Part shown: piece by piece, positions 30,168 through 40,793 of the stretch
How positions within the stretch are numbered: the stretch's first letter is position 1
Layout: each line of letters starts with the position of its first letter
Source of the DNA: Alkalihalobacillus sp. TS-13
GTDB taxonomy: Bacteria; Bacillota; Bacilli; Bacillales; Fictibacillaceae
DNA length: 64,000 nucleotides
Direction: 5' to 3'
NCBI RefSeq assembly: GCF_019720915.1
Contig: NZ_JAHKSI010000001.1
Coordinates: 2,666,001-2,730,000, forward strand
Position numbers and translations under genes: made by a program
The notes under the pieces: generated by a model
Seen by the model: only the letters and a program-made list of their open reading frames with translations
What the model was told of the DNA's origin: nothing
The model's database searches: none

Positions 30168-30247
30168 TTACGGAAAAGCCTCCTTCGTTTTAATAAATCA
30201 TAAATTTAATTGTTGAACTTCTTTTTAACTTCCCCTAAGTACATGTG

Positions 30248-30276
30248 AAAAGAGGAGTAAAATTACCCCTCCCCCA
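30248..30276 (-). terminator. Hairpins between gapA and pgk
   Basis: On the minus strand GAGGGGTAATTTTACTCCTC is followed by TTTTC. A second hairpin, GGAACAGTTTT / AAAACTGTACC, lies at about 30300-30333 without a T run. They may terminate partly, or stabilise the abundant cggR-gapA mRNA end as in B. subtilis. Confidence 0.6.
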
Positions 30277-30355
30277 CATTCTATATAAACTTATGAAAAT
30301 GGTACAGTTTTTTCCTGTTGAAAACTGTTCCTTTTTGACTTTTCTAAACCTCTTC

Positions 30356-32550
<2,195 letters not shown>

Positions 32551-32574
32551 CGCAACTCCCCTTTAACCAGGGTT

Positions 32575-32612
32575 GGGACTATTTTCGTCCCGGTAAGTCG
32601 TATTATGTCCCA
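32575..32612 (-). promoter_or_regulatory. CggR operator
   Basis: On the minus strand TGGGACATAATACGACTTAC is followed by CGGGACGAAAATAGTCCC. These spaced GGGAC boxes match the direct-repeat operator known upstream of B. subtilis cggR-gapA. ATAATAC inside the first box may be the -10 element. Confidence 0.75.
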
Positions 32613-32620
32613 ATAAGTGT

Positions 32621-32665
32621 AAAAAAAATACGACTTGCTAATACACTTATTATATTAGCAAGTCC
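32621..32665 (-). terminator. Terminator of the glutaredoxin-like gene
   Basis: GACTTGCTAATA / TATTAGCAAGTC hairpin followed on the minus strand by a long T run. It insulates cggR from the upstream gene. Confidence 0.88.
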
Positions 32666-32686
32666 TTCATAAGGTTTCAACAAAAA

Positions 32687-32932
32687 TCACTTGAAAAATG
32701 TAAGTAAGCGTTTTCTTAAATCATTTTGATCGATGATACCGTATTGAAGATCTTCTCCATTCACTTGCACGACAGGGATCATCACCCCATATGCCTCCAA
32801 CCATTCGTCTTTTGTATAAATGTCCCTCTCTTCAATCGAAAAATCGATTTCTTCCTGCAATTCTTCAAGAATTAAAAGTGCTTTATCGCACAATGGACAA
32901 TTTGTTTTTGTATAAAAATGAACGGTCAGCAT
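32687..32932 (-). CDS. Glutaredoxin-like (DUF836-type) thiol protein
   Basis: An 81-residue thioredoxin-fold protein. The active-site motif is KTNCPLCDKA (CPLC) near residue 12, with the cis-proline in MIPVVQVNG (about 52-60). This pattern is typical of the short glutaredoxin-like proteins found upstream of cggR in many Bacilli. It probably handles disulfide exchange in the cytoplasm; the partner is unknown. The start ATG at 32932 follows AAGGAGCC-like sequence. Confidence 0.85.
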   Translation of the reverse strand: MLTVHFYTKTNCPLCDKALLILEELQEEIDFSIEERDIYTKDEWLEAYGVMIPVVQVNGEDLQYGIIDQNDLRKRLLTFFK

Positions 32933-32967
32933 GAGTTTGGCTCCTTTTTATAAGGTTCTGTTTGAGA

Positions 32968-33086
32968 AATTAATGGGAAATATACTCGCTTTCCGCGGGC
33001 AATCTGCAAGCCTCCTCACTCGTTCCTCGCTTGCGGGGTCTTGCTTAGCTTGCTTTTCCCGCTGGAGTCTCGCATATTTCCACTAC
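32968..33086. repeat. Interspersed CTTTCCGCGGG element, undivided copy
   Basis: AAATATACTCGCTTTCCGCG, then GCAAGCCTCCTCACTCGTTC, GCGGGGTCTTGCTTAGCTTG and CCCGCTGGAGTCTCGCATA. Compare 51805-51920. Confidence 0.8.
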
Positions 33087-33191
33087 TAACAGTCATTCAT
33101 TTCTTTATCAACTTTCATTAGAATAAACTTTTTAAAAACAGACTCCAATAAAATTTCATTTTAAAACGATGGAACTATGACAGTTCCACCG

Positions 33192-34526
33192 TTATACGAC
33201 GATGCTTTTTCGTTTCGATGATGATGGGATCCTCAGTTCTTCTCGGTATTTCGCCACCGTCCGTCTTGATATGTCGATCCCCTCTTCTTTAAGGGAGTTG
33301 GCGATTTTCTGATCGGAAAGCGGCTTGTGTTTCGGTTCAGTTTCCACCATACGCTGGATTTGTATTTTCACTTGTGCAGATGATGTATCTTCACTTTGAT
33401 TCGTTTTATCTAACTTTGAAGTGAACAAAGATTTCAGTGGGATGGTTCCTCTTGGTGTTTGGATCGTCTTGTTTTTCACAGCTCTGCTGATTGTCGATTC
33501 ATGGACATCGATTTGCATTGCGACTTCCTTCAATGTCATCGGTCGAAGTGCCTCATATCCATGCTCGAAGAACGCCCGTTGTGCTTGCAGCAAATATTCC
33601 CCAAGATTCTGGAGGGTCTGCCTTCGCTGGTCAAGACTCCGCTTCAGCCATTCGAATTTTTGCAGTTGGTTTTCAAGATAGGATTTCGTATCATTATGCT
33701 GCTTCAAGATCCGGAAATATCGCTCATTCAATGAAACCTCAGGGACCAAATCTTCATTCATCCTTACAAAAAAATCCCCCTGCTTATTCTGTTCAATAAA
33801 GAATTCAGGTTCGACCCATTCAGGCTGGTCTTTTTCAAACCCGGAACACGGTCTCGGATTCAACGAACGAATGAAATCATCCACTTCCTTCAATTCTTTC
33901 ATCGTAATGTTCAGCGTTTTTGATAGATAGGAAAACTTCTTATCCGCAAACGCATCTAGGTGGTGCTTGATGATTTCTTCTACTACAGGCATGTCACAAT
34001 CTGTCGCTTTCAACTGCAGCAACAGACATTCTGACAGTGATCTTGCACCAACGCCGATCGGTTCAAACTGTTGAATCCGTTCCAGGATGGTTTCGATTTT
34101 TTTACCCGGTACCTCGAGCTCTTCCTGCAGACACTCTAAACTGCAGTCCAGATACCCGTTTTCATCTAAACAATAAATCATATATTCTGCGATCACTTTA
34201 TCTTCATCAGTCAATTCAACCCAGGCCAATTGCTCAAGAAGATGCAACTGTAAAGAATCATCTTCTGATTTAATGAAATTGACTGGATTGAAATCATTAT
34301 CTTCATCATAAAACCAGGAATCCTGATCGTTTTCCGTCGTAGAGGTCCGCTCACTTTGGACATCCACTGGTTTTTCCTGCAGATCGATCAATGGATTTTC
34401 CATCGCCTGTTGATGTAAAAATTGAGAAAGTTCGAGTGTAGGATATTGTAAAATCGTTATCGCTTGTCGTAACTCATGCGTCATGACAAGTTTCATCGAT
34501 TGTGTTTGATATAAACCTAACTCCAT
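33192..34526 (-). CDS. rpoN: RNA polymerase sigma-54 factor (SigL)
   Basis: A 444-residue alternative sigma factor that needs enhancer-binding activators. Region I is Gln/Leu-rich (MELGLYQTQSMKLVMTHELR). The core-binding region is central, followed by the HTH (LKEVAMQIDVHESTISRAVK). The RpoN box is SRRTVAKYREEL near the C-terminus. The ATG at 34526 follows GGAGGGATTGTT; the upstream GTG/TTG extension is unlikely. In B. subtilis SigL controls lev, roc, bkd and acetoin genes. No -24/-12 target is evident in this window. Confidence 0.96.
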   Translation of the reverse strand: MELGLYQTQSMKLVMTHELRQAITILQYPTLELSQFLHQQAMENPLIDLQEKPVDVQSERTSTTENDQDSWFYDEDNDFNPVNFIKSEDDSLQLHLLEQLAWVELTDEDKVIAEYMIYCLDENGYLDCSLECLQEELEVPGKKIETILERIQQFEPIGVGARSLSECLLLQLKATDCDMPVVEEIIKHHLDAFADKKFSYLSKTLNITMKELKEVDDFIRSLNPRPCSGFEKDQPEWVEPEFFIEQNKQGDFFVRMNEDLVPEVSLNERYFRILKQHNDTKSYLENQLQKFEWLKRSLDQRRQTLQNLGEYLLQAQRAFFEHGYEALRPMTLKEVAMQIDVHESTISRAVKNKTIQTPRGTIPLKSLFTSKLDKTNQSEDTSSAQVKIQIQRMVETEPKHKPLSDQKIANSLKEEGIDISRRTVAKYREELRIPSSSKRKSIVV

Positions 34527-34618
34527 AACAATCCCTCCTACCAACATCTTATCAAAAATGTATGCGCTTTAGCACCTTGAAATATTTTCAAAATGGTTGG
34601 AAGCGGGAGTCTGGAACG

Positions 34619-35524
34619 TTAAATCATGAATAATAAAAAGGAAATTGTAGCTAGGCTGGTCACTGTACTAACAAACATCGCACTTGAGACATACTCCGAC
34701 TTCAGTTCGAATTTAGTAGCAAGTAAAGTTGTCGTCGCCGCTGTCGGTGTGGCAGACGAAAGGATCAATACTTTTGCCCAAAGTGAATCTAACGGGTAAA
34801 AAAATCCGATGATCAGGTAAGCAATCGCTGGATAGACGATCAGTTTGAAAGTCGTCGCAATACTGATGAATGACATCGCACTCTTTACATTGATGTTTGA
34901 AAGGTTGATTCCTAGCAAGGTCAATAGAGCCGGTATGGCCGCGTTCCCTAATAGTTCAACCGGGTTAGCCAAAGCGACCGGGACCTGGATACCCGATAAT
35001 TTTAAAAAGATAGCTAATATGATTGCAACAAATGCAGGCATTTTGAAAATATTTGAAAAAGCTTGCCCAAAACCGGTTTCTTCATTTCTTGAAGCGTAGT
35101 AAATCCCTGCAGAGTTCATGAGTAAAGATTGGATAACTGCAAAAATGATCCCGATCGTAACACCAGTTTCTCCGAATGCAAACATGATGATCGGAAGTCC
35201 ATAGTTCCCGGCATTCGGAAACGCACTGGCAAGCATCATCGCATTTTTATAAGAAGGAGCCCACTTGAAGAAAAAACTGATGATATTCATCAACCCTGCA
35301 AACAAAACAAACAAAATGGCCCCGAACATGGCGATTTTACCTAAATCAGAAAAATCCAGAGACGAAGTGGTCACCGAATAAAAGAAAAGGGCAGGACTGA
35401 AAACATAGATACATAGATCAGAGACTGGTTTTGGGTTCACCCCTAGATATTTTCCGACGATAAAGCCGATCAATATAATGAAAAATATGGGAAAAACAAT
35501 ATTAAGCAAATCGAATAAGAACAT
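34619..35524 (-). CDS. Auxin efflux carrier (AEC) family transporter
   Basis: A 301-residue membrane protein with about ten hydrophobic helices (MFLFDLLNIVFPIFFIILIG...). A central SAFPNAGNYGLPIIMFAFG motif and a related TPTAATTTLLATKFE near the end are typical of the AEC/BART superfamily. Bacterial relatives move malate, malonate or other carboxylates. Given the nearby 2-hydroxycarboxylate transporter, a carboxylate role is plausible, but a 940-bp repeat-filled gap separates them. The ribosome binding site is modest (CAGGTGAAGTT). Confidence 0.85.
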   Translation of the reverse strand: MFLFDLLNIVFPIFFIILIGFIVGKYLGVNPKPVSDLCIYVFSPALFFYSVTTSSLDFSDLGKIAMFGAILFVLFAGLMNIISFFFKWAPSYKNAMMLASAFPNAGNYGLPIIMFAFGETGVTIGIIFAVIQSLLMNSAGIYYASRNEETGFGQAFSNIFKMPAFVAIILAIFLKLSGIQVPVALANPVELLGNAAIPALLTLLGINLSNINVKSAMSFISIATTFKLIVYPAIAYLIIGFFYPLDSLWAKVLILSSATPTAATTTLLATKFELKSEYVSSAMFVSTVTSLATISFLLFMI

Positions 35525-35596
35525 AACTTCACCTGACTAATCTATTTTTCTTATAGGCTCTTTTAATAAAGATTGTTGTTTTTCACAATTCCTTTG

Positions 35597-35832
35597 GATG
35601 GGCGGAAATATACTCGCTTTCCGCGGGCACAAGAAAAGCAGAAGCGACAGGTTTAGTCACGCAGGTCACTGAAGGACTGACGAGGAGGCTGTTGCCGCCG
35701 CAGGAAGTTTGAAGTGTCCAAGTGACTGGTCGCTGAGCTGCCCTAGATTTACAAGCTTCCTCGCGAGTTTCTCGCTGTAGGGTCTCGCCTGGCTCGCTGT
35801 TCCCGCAGGAGTCTCGTATATCTTCCACTGCT
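35597..35832. repeat. Composite interspersed element with internal insert, copy A
   Basis: The outer parts are GGAAATATACTCGCTTTCCG and TTCCCGCAGGAGTCTCGTAT. A roughly 125-bp insert is present: AAAAGCAGAAGCGACAGG, AGTCACGCAGGTCACTG, GACGAGGAGGCTG, GCCGCCGCAGGAAGTTTGAA and CCAAGTGACTGGTCGCTGAG. The same insert lies in copy B 480 bp away. The gap 35525-36466 contains no convincing gene. Confidence 0.8.
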
Positions 35833-36075
35833 TACAGGATTTCATCGACCTCTATATCAAATGATAATCGTTCATAAGCAACAACCCTTATTAAATAACC
35901 TCCTCTTAAAGAAAACTTGGCAAAGCCAAACCTTGGCGCAGGCTGAGCCTAGTTGCACTTATACTGAAGAAAGTATTTTTTACTTTCTTTAAATGTAAAA
36001 ACGAAAAACAAATGAGGAGTACCCTCCCCATTTGCTTAATTAATGTGGCTGTTTACGTATAGATTTTTTATGCAA

Positions 36076-36406
36076 TTCGGAAATATACTCGCTGCGGGCG
36101 AACGAAAAGCGGAAGCGACCCGATTAGTCACGTAGGTCACTGGAAAACGGACGAGGAGGCTGTCGCCGCCGCAGGAAGTTTGAAATGATCCAAGTGACTG
36201 GTCGCTGAGCTGGACATCACTTCCATGCATAAGCCCTGAATCTGTAAGCCTCCTCACTTGCACAGGATGTGCTGGCTTCGACGGTCACCACAGGACGTGG
36301 TGGAATTTAGTCGAAGGTCCTTATTATAGTCGAAGATCCTTTTTAAAAAGTGCGGGGTCTCGCTTAGCTTGCTTTCCTGCAGGAGTCTCGCATATTTCCA
36401 CTGCCA
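36076..36406. repeat. Composite interspersed element, copy B with nested hairpin
   Basis: It has the same outer ends and insert as copy A, plus a second insert. That insert contains GCAC-AGGAT-GTGC (36260-36272) and CTTCGAC/GTCGAAG (36276-36316) enclosing CACCAC-AGGAC-GTGGTG, the minus-strand form of the GTCCT-loop hairpin. Confidence 0.8.
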
Positions 36407-36466
36407 CTGGTGTTAAGCCTCTCTTTATTACTTTCGATTAGCAAACTAACCTTTAGAAAATAGCCA

Positions 36467-37789
36467 TTAAAATAATATCGGGATTAATATTCCGGCCAAT
36501 AGTAGAATGAGTGCCCCGCCTAATCTAGAGGAAATTTGCGCGAATGGCATTAGCTCCATTCTTCTTGATGCTGATAGAACTGCAACATCTCCTGTTCCAC
36601 CCATATTCGCCATACATAATCCAGCTGTTATAGCAGATTCAATCGGGTAAAATCCAACGAGCCGACCAACCATTGCTGAGCCAATCGTTGCACCTAAGAC
36701 CACAGCAAGGACAATCGCGATATATTGTAAACTTAGAGCATCAATTACCGCATTTAGATCGGTATAGGCAATTCCGATTCCGATCAATAACGCAAACGTC
36801 CAGTTTTTTGCAACAAATTGATACCACTGGCTTGCGCCTTCTTCCACGATCTTCGGCAAGAAGTTGAAGATTTTACAAACGGCTACTGCAATGATCATAA
36901 GTGCGTAAGCGTGGAGAGGGATAAAGCCAGCTAATACTTGTCCAAAAACAAAGAATGCTAATGCCGCAAGTAATCCGGCTCCCATTTTGCCGATATCGAG
37001 TTTGGATTCTTCTTTTTCATATTTAAAACCTTTCATCAACTGACCATTACCTGTCAGTGAAGGCTTCTTCTCACCGATTAAGTTAAGGATGCTTGCGATG
37101 ACGATTGCGAAAACGTTCCCTAATGCTAGCGCCGGGACAAGGATAGAAATATAATAGCTTGGGTCATTTCCCAACAGCTCAGAATAGATTTGGGACATTG
37201 GTACTGCGCCAGCACCCATTCCGCCTCCCATGATCGGAAGTGTAATCACTAGAATAGCATCCATCACATCAAAACCAACGATAAAACCGATCAACCCTGC
37301 TAGGACGATTGCACCAAAGACAGCTGAAAGTAGGGGTAAAGCAAACCGTGCGCCAGCTTTGATGAGTATTTTCGAGTTCATTCCTAGTATACTACCTGTA
37401 ATTAATGCTGCGATATAAAAGTTCAGGAACTGTCCATCCTTCATGAATTCGGTGATCATTGTAACGCTTTGTTCGGGGAGTATATTTCCATATACGAGGA
37501 AAGAGGCTCCAAAGATGGCAACAATCGCTCCCCCACCTAAATACGTTTTAACAATAGGAGTGTGATCGCCTAACCAACCAAACAATTCTCCTAAAATGAT
37601 CATGACGATCAAGCTGCCGATCATTCCGCCTGGTAATGTATTTGTGTAAAGTGCCACCAACATGATAACTCCGAAGATAGCAAACCATACGACAGGGGTA
37701 CAGAATAATGTCATTCCTTTCGGCGGTTCTTGTTGAACCTCGGGTTGCTCAATGCTGTTCTCTTCATTTTTGTAAGCTAGATTACTCAC
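36467..37789 (-). CDS. 2-hydroxycarboxylate (citrate/malate) transporter, 2HCT family
   Basis: A 440-residue secondary transporter importing citrate, malate or related acids with cations. About eleven hydrophobic segments are present. The two re-entrant GGxG signatures are visible as ITLPIMGGGMGAGAVPMSQI and AGLCMANMGGTGDVAVLSAS. This fits the B. subtilis CimH/YxkJ type. The start is GTG at 37789 after GAGGAGATGATGAT. A cre-like site lies 34 bp upstream, suggesting CcpA repression. The two-component genes that follow upstream on the same strand probably activate it. Confidence 0.92.
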   Translation of the reverse strand: MSNLAYKNEENSIEQPEVQQEPPKGMTLFCTPVVWFAIFGVIMLVALYTNTLPGGMIGSLIVMIILGELFGWLGDHTPIVKTYLGGGAIVAIFGASFLVYGNILPEQSVTMITEFMKDGQFLNFYIAALITGSILGMNSKILIKAGARFALPLLSAVFGAIVLAGLIGFIVGFDVMDAILVITLPIMGGGMGAGAVPMSQIYSELLGNDPSYYISILVPALALGNVFAIVIASILNLIGEKKPSLTGNGQLMKGFKYEKEESKLDIGKMGAGLLAALAFFVFGQVLAGFIPLHAYALMIIAVAVCKIFNFLPKIVEEGASQWYQFVAKNWTFALLIGIGIAYTDLNAVIDALSLQYIAIVLAVVLGATIGSAMVGRLVGFYPIESAITAGLCMANMGGTGDVAVLSASRRMELMPFAQISSRLGGALILLLAGILIPILF

Positions 37790-37822
37790 ATCATCATCTC
37801 CTCACAATTGAATTTTAGAGGT

Positions 37823-37836
37823 TGGAAACGGTTTCA
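37823..37836. promoter_or_regulatory. Catabolite-responsive element (cre)-like site
   Basis: TGGAAACGGTTTCA matches the CcpA consensus TGWAANCGNTNWCA at every fixed position but one. It lies between the two-component operon terminator and the 2HCT transporter start. Confidence 0.7.
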
Positions 37837-37940
37837 ATTATCCCAACACCTCTTCATGTCAAAAATAGTCTTATTTTGCATTGTAGGAGATTAAGAGTAA
37901 ACAATTAAGGTTTTATTATTAATGAAAGTATTTTGTAAAT

Positions 37941-37971
37941 AAAAAAAGTAAACGGCAATGCTGCCGTTTAC
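37941..37971 (-). terminator. Terminator of the two-component operon
   Basis: GTAAACGGCA / TGCCGTTTAC hairpin overlapping the response regulator stop, followed on the minus strand by TTTTTTTATTT. Confidence 0.88.
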
Positions 37972-38678
37972 AAATAGGTCTTGATGAGCGTTTCACTTTG
38001 TGGAACTCTTTGATACCGTGTCTGTGGCCTACCGACGGATCCATATATCGTTTGGGCTTCTAGGACACCGATGTCACTTAGAAAAGCTAAATATTTACGA
38101 GTAGAAACGCGTGAAATACCAACGTTGAAGGTGAGATCTTCTGTTGAAAAACCATTGTTATCCAAGCCTTTTATTTCATTCCAGACCATGTTTAACGTAT
38201 CCTTGGTCAACCCTTTCGGCAACTCATTTCCTGCTGACTCATCTTGATCATTATGGAACATTAATTCATCAAGCTCCTTTTGACTCGGTTCCCGATCCAG
38301 GTCAAAGTAAGCTTTCTTGCTTTTATACCTCTCCAATGCTGACCGAAACCTGTCAAACTCGAATGGTTTGATCAAATAATCCACCGCACCGAGTCGTAAT
38401 GCCTTGTTGATACTCCCCTTATCGTTTGCAGCTGATATGACGATCACATCCAAAGCTGCATCTTTCGCACGTACCTCAGATAAAAATTCCAACCCGTTGA
38501 TTTCCGGCATGAAAATATCAAGCAAAATCAAATTGACTTTTTCTTGTTCCAGCACTTTGAAGGCTGCAGCCCCGTCACTTGAAACAGAGACAAGATTAAA
38601 ACCTTCCATTTGCTCTAAGTATCGTTTATTGAATTCCGCAACCATTGGGTCATCTTCTACAATCAATACGTTAATCAT
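37968..38678 (-). CDS. Response regulator, CitB/DcuR (CitT/MalR) type
   Basis: A 236-residue cytoplasmic regulator. The receiver domain MINVLIVEDDPMVAEFNKRY has phospho-acceptor Asp in NLILLDIFMPEINGLE (about 54), conserved VISAANDK and the Lys of YLIKPFEFDR. The C-terminal DNA-binding region has GFSTEDLTFNVGISRVSTRKY. ATG at 38678 overlaps the kinase stop by eight bases and follows AAGGATGAAAG. Its family responds to extracellular C4/C6 carboxylates, so the adjacent 2HCT transporter gene is the likely target. Confidence 0.92.
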   Translation of the reverse strand: MINVLIVEDDPMVAEFNKRYLEQMEGFNLVSVSSDGAAAFKVLEQEKVNLILLDIFMPEINGLEFLSEVRAKDAALDVIVISAANDKGSINKALRLGAVDYLIKPFEFDRFRSALERYKSKKAYFDLDREPSQKELDELMFHNDQDESAGNELPKGLTKDTLNMVWNEIKGLDNNGFSTEDLTFNVGISRVSTRKYLAFLSDIGVLEAQTIYGSVGRPQTRYQRVPQSETLIKTYL

Positions 38679-40290
38679 CACTTTCATCCTTACTTTTATA
38701 AGGGATACGCACTTCAAAAATAGTGCCTTTTCCTGGTTCAGAGGTGACAATCACATCACCATCTATTTTTTGTATACTTTCATTAACAAGATGCAGACCA
38801 TAGCCCCTTTCAGAATCTTTTGTTGAATATCCTTTTTCGAAGACTTGATTTAACTTTTCCTCGTTCATGCCTATACCTTTGTCTTTAACTTCAAGTGTAA
38901 GAGACTCTTCCTCTTCATCAAAGACAAAACTGACCAATACTTTTTTGTCTTTCGCATTCTTGACAGCGTCCAATGCGTTATCGATCAGATTTCCGACGAT
39001 GGTGATGATTTCATGAATGATTTCCTGATTACGAGGCAATGGGACGAATGTGTCTTCTGATAATAAAACATTCTTGTTCTGTTCACGCGCGTAACTCATC
39101 TTGGCTAAAACAAATCCTGCTAAAACCGGGTCCTTGATCCGTTTTGCGATAAAACCGATTTCTTCTTGGTAATGGTTCGTAATCTGATTAATATAAGCAG
39201 GCAGTTGATCGTAGGATTTCATATGGACCATTCCAAGGATAACATGAAGCTTGTTTTTGAACTCGTGCGCTTGAGCTCGGAGTGCTTCCGCATACATTTT
39301 CACTCCCGTGAGTTCCTCCGCAAGGCGTTTGATTTCGGTCAGATCACGGAAGGTGGATATAGCCCCCACCACTCTATTATCCACTTTGATTGGGACGATG
39401 TTCGCCAACAAAGTAATGCCATTCAAGTTGGTCTCTTGATCGAGTATCGGGGCCCCGGTCTTGATGACCTTGATAAGTTTAGAATCCGTTATGAAGGAAT
39501 CGACCTGCTTTCCGATCAATTCGTCCTTCATTCCAGCCTCACGAAAGATTTTTTTAGCGGTATCGTTCGCAAGGGTCACTTTCCCATCTTCATCGATGGT
39601 CAAGATTCCTTCCACTGTCGATTGGAGCATTTTATTCCGCTCTTCCAGTACTTTCGCGATTTGCGAAGGTTCGAGACCAAAGAGGATTTTCCGGACACGC
39701 CTGCCGAGTAATATGGCTCCGATCACACCGATCACCGCTCCGAACAGGATACCGATATAGATGATGTATCTGCTTTTGCTGACGGCATGTTCGATACTGC
39801 TCAATGAAATTCCGACCGCAACTGCACCGATTTGGTCTGTGCCTTCAGAGTTGTAGATCGGGGTAAATGATCTAAGAGACATTCCTAGCGTCCCTTTCGC
39901 GATCGATACATGCTCATTCCCTTTTAAAACTTCATCCTCATCGCCGCCAACAAACGTTTTGCCGATCTTTTCTTCATCAGGATGGGATTTCCGGACACTG
40001 TTCATATCAAAAACGACGACGTAATCCACATTCGTCACTTCACGTATATCTTCAGCAAACGTTTGGATCCCCTCTTCCGGCAGTTCGCCTTCCATACTAT
40101 TGATGACGACTGGAGAATTGGCGACTATTCTCGATATATTCGTTGCTTTTTCTTCTAAATGCACTTGTGTCCTCTCAGAAACCTCTTTGCCTATGAGAAG
40201 ATAAGTGACCAGAAGTGCCAGGATGACGACACTGCATACGAGTAATATGATTGTTGTTTGTAACCGTAAATTCGGCATTTTCAGTTTCAC
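38671..40290 (-). CDS. Sensor histidine kinase, CitA/DcuS family
   Basis: A 539-residue membrane sensor. A first helix (TTIILLVCSVVILALLVTYL), an extracytoplasmic PAS-type domain (DIREVTNVDYVVVFDMN...SFTPIYNSEG) and a second helix (about 175-200) precede a cytoplasmic PAS domain. The H-box is AHEFKNKLHVILGM. ATPase motifs are GNLIDNALDAV, KDKGIGM and GYGLHL. By family it senses citrate, malate or fumarate. GTG at 40290, after GGAGGCATATTG, is the likely start; the frame extends upstream to 40326 without support. Confidence 0.93.
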   Translation of the reverse strand: MKLKMPNLRLQTTIILLVCSVVILALLVTYLLIGKEVSERTQVHLEEKATNISRIVANSPVVINSMEGELPEEGIQTFAEDIREVTNVDYVVVFDMNSVRKSHPDEEKIGKTFVGGDEDEVLKGNEHVSIAKGTLGMSLRSFTPIYNSEGTDQIGAVAVGISLSSIEHAVSKSRYIIYIGILFGAVIGVIGAILLGRRVRKILFGLEPSQIAKVLEERNKMLQSTVEGILTIDEDGKVTLANDTAKKIFREAGMKDELIGKQVDSFITDSKLIKVIKTGAPILDQETNLNGITLLANIVPIKVDNRVVGAISTFRDLTEIKRLAEELTGVKMYAEALRAQAHEFKNKLHVILGMVHMKSYDQLPAYINQITNHYQEEIGFIAKRIKDPVLAGFVLAKMSYAREQNKNVLLSEDTFVPLPRNQEIIHEIITIVGNLIDNALDAVKNAKDKKVLVSFVFDEEEESLTLEVKDKGIGMNEEKLNQVFEKGYSTKDSERGYGLHLVNESIQKIDGDVIVTSEPGKGTIFEVRIPYKSKDESDD

Positions 40291-40429
40291 CAATATGCCT
40301 CCATAATGATTCAATTCGTTTTGCACCCAAAAATAGTTATTGCATGAATACCCAGTCTACACTATAATATCCAATGCATATCTTTTTTCTATGTCTATTA
40401 TAGAGTTTTCTATGACCACTTGTCATTTT

Positions 40430-40502
40430 GCGCTCGTAGCTCAGGGGATAGAGCAATGGTTTCCGGTACCATGTGTCGGGGGTTCGAATCCCTCCGAGCG
40501 CG
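40430..40502 (+). tRNA. tRNA-Arg (anticodon CCG)
   Basis: A cloverleaf can be drawn. Acceptor GCGCTCG pairs with CGAGCGC, the D-arm holds AGCTCAGGGGATAGAGC, and anticodon stem ATGGT/ACCAT encloses loop TTCCGGT with CCG. The T-arm is GGGGGTTCGAATCCCTC. The discriminator is G and CCA is not encoded. It reads CGG codons. It is a solitary tRNA gene, divergent from the histidine kinase. Confidence 0.95.
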
Positions 40503-40504
40503 CT

Positions 40505-40620
40505 TAAGAAGGCGGGACTGTCCTAAAAGAAAAGTGTCAGACACCTCCAACACAACATTCTGGATCAAAATGTTGTTAAATTCGGAGAGACTCAGACACT
40601 TTTGGGCCAGCCCCGTTTTT
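40505..40620. repeat. Imperfect-palindrome element (GGGACTGTCC...), copy 2
   Basis: GGGACTGTCCTAAAAGAAAA then CCAACACAACATTCTGGATC, ATTCGGAGAGACTCAGACAC and TTTTGGGCCAGCCCCGTTTT. It matches the element at 8146-8293 and could terminate the tRNA transcript. Confidence 0.65.
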
Positions 40621-40679
40621 TTTATGCCATGAAAACAGGAACGATATGTAAAAAATTCCTGTTTTGGGACTCGCCACCG

Positions 40680-40775
40680 CTCTTTTCTCCTGTCCAAATT
40701 AGGCCCGGCTTCTGACAGTCTTCAACTCTTTTCTCCCCTTCCTGTCCGAGGTTAGCCCGTGTTTGGACAATCTTT
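40680..40775. repeat. TGTCC array, 52-bp spacing, two copies
   Basis: CTCCTGTCCAAATTAGGCCC and TTCCTGTCCGAGGTTAGCCC, with equivalent bases at 40696 and 40748, 52 bp apart. It adjoins the truncated end of a transposase remnant. Confidence 0.7.
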
Positions 40776-40793
40776 CAATTCTTACAGCAATCA

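Noticed and set aside
35583-36263. Two minus-strand ORFs in the 35.5-36.5 kb gap
   Set aside because: Both are translations of the composite repeat elements (similar peptides because the elements are copies); no start signals.
40410-40697. 95-residue minus-strand ORF across tRNA-Arg
   Set aside because: It overlaps the tRNA gene and a repeat; the tRNA fold is complete and explains the sequence.
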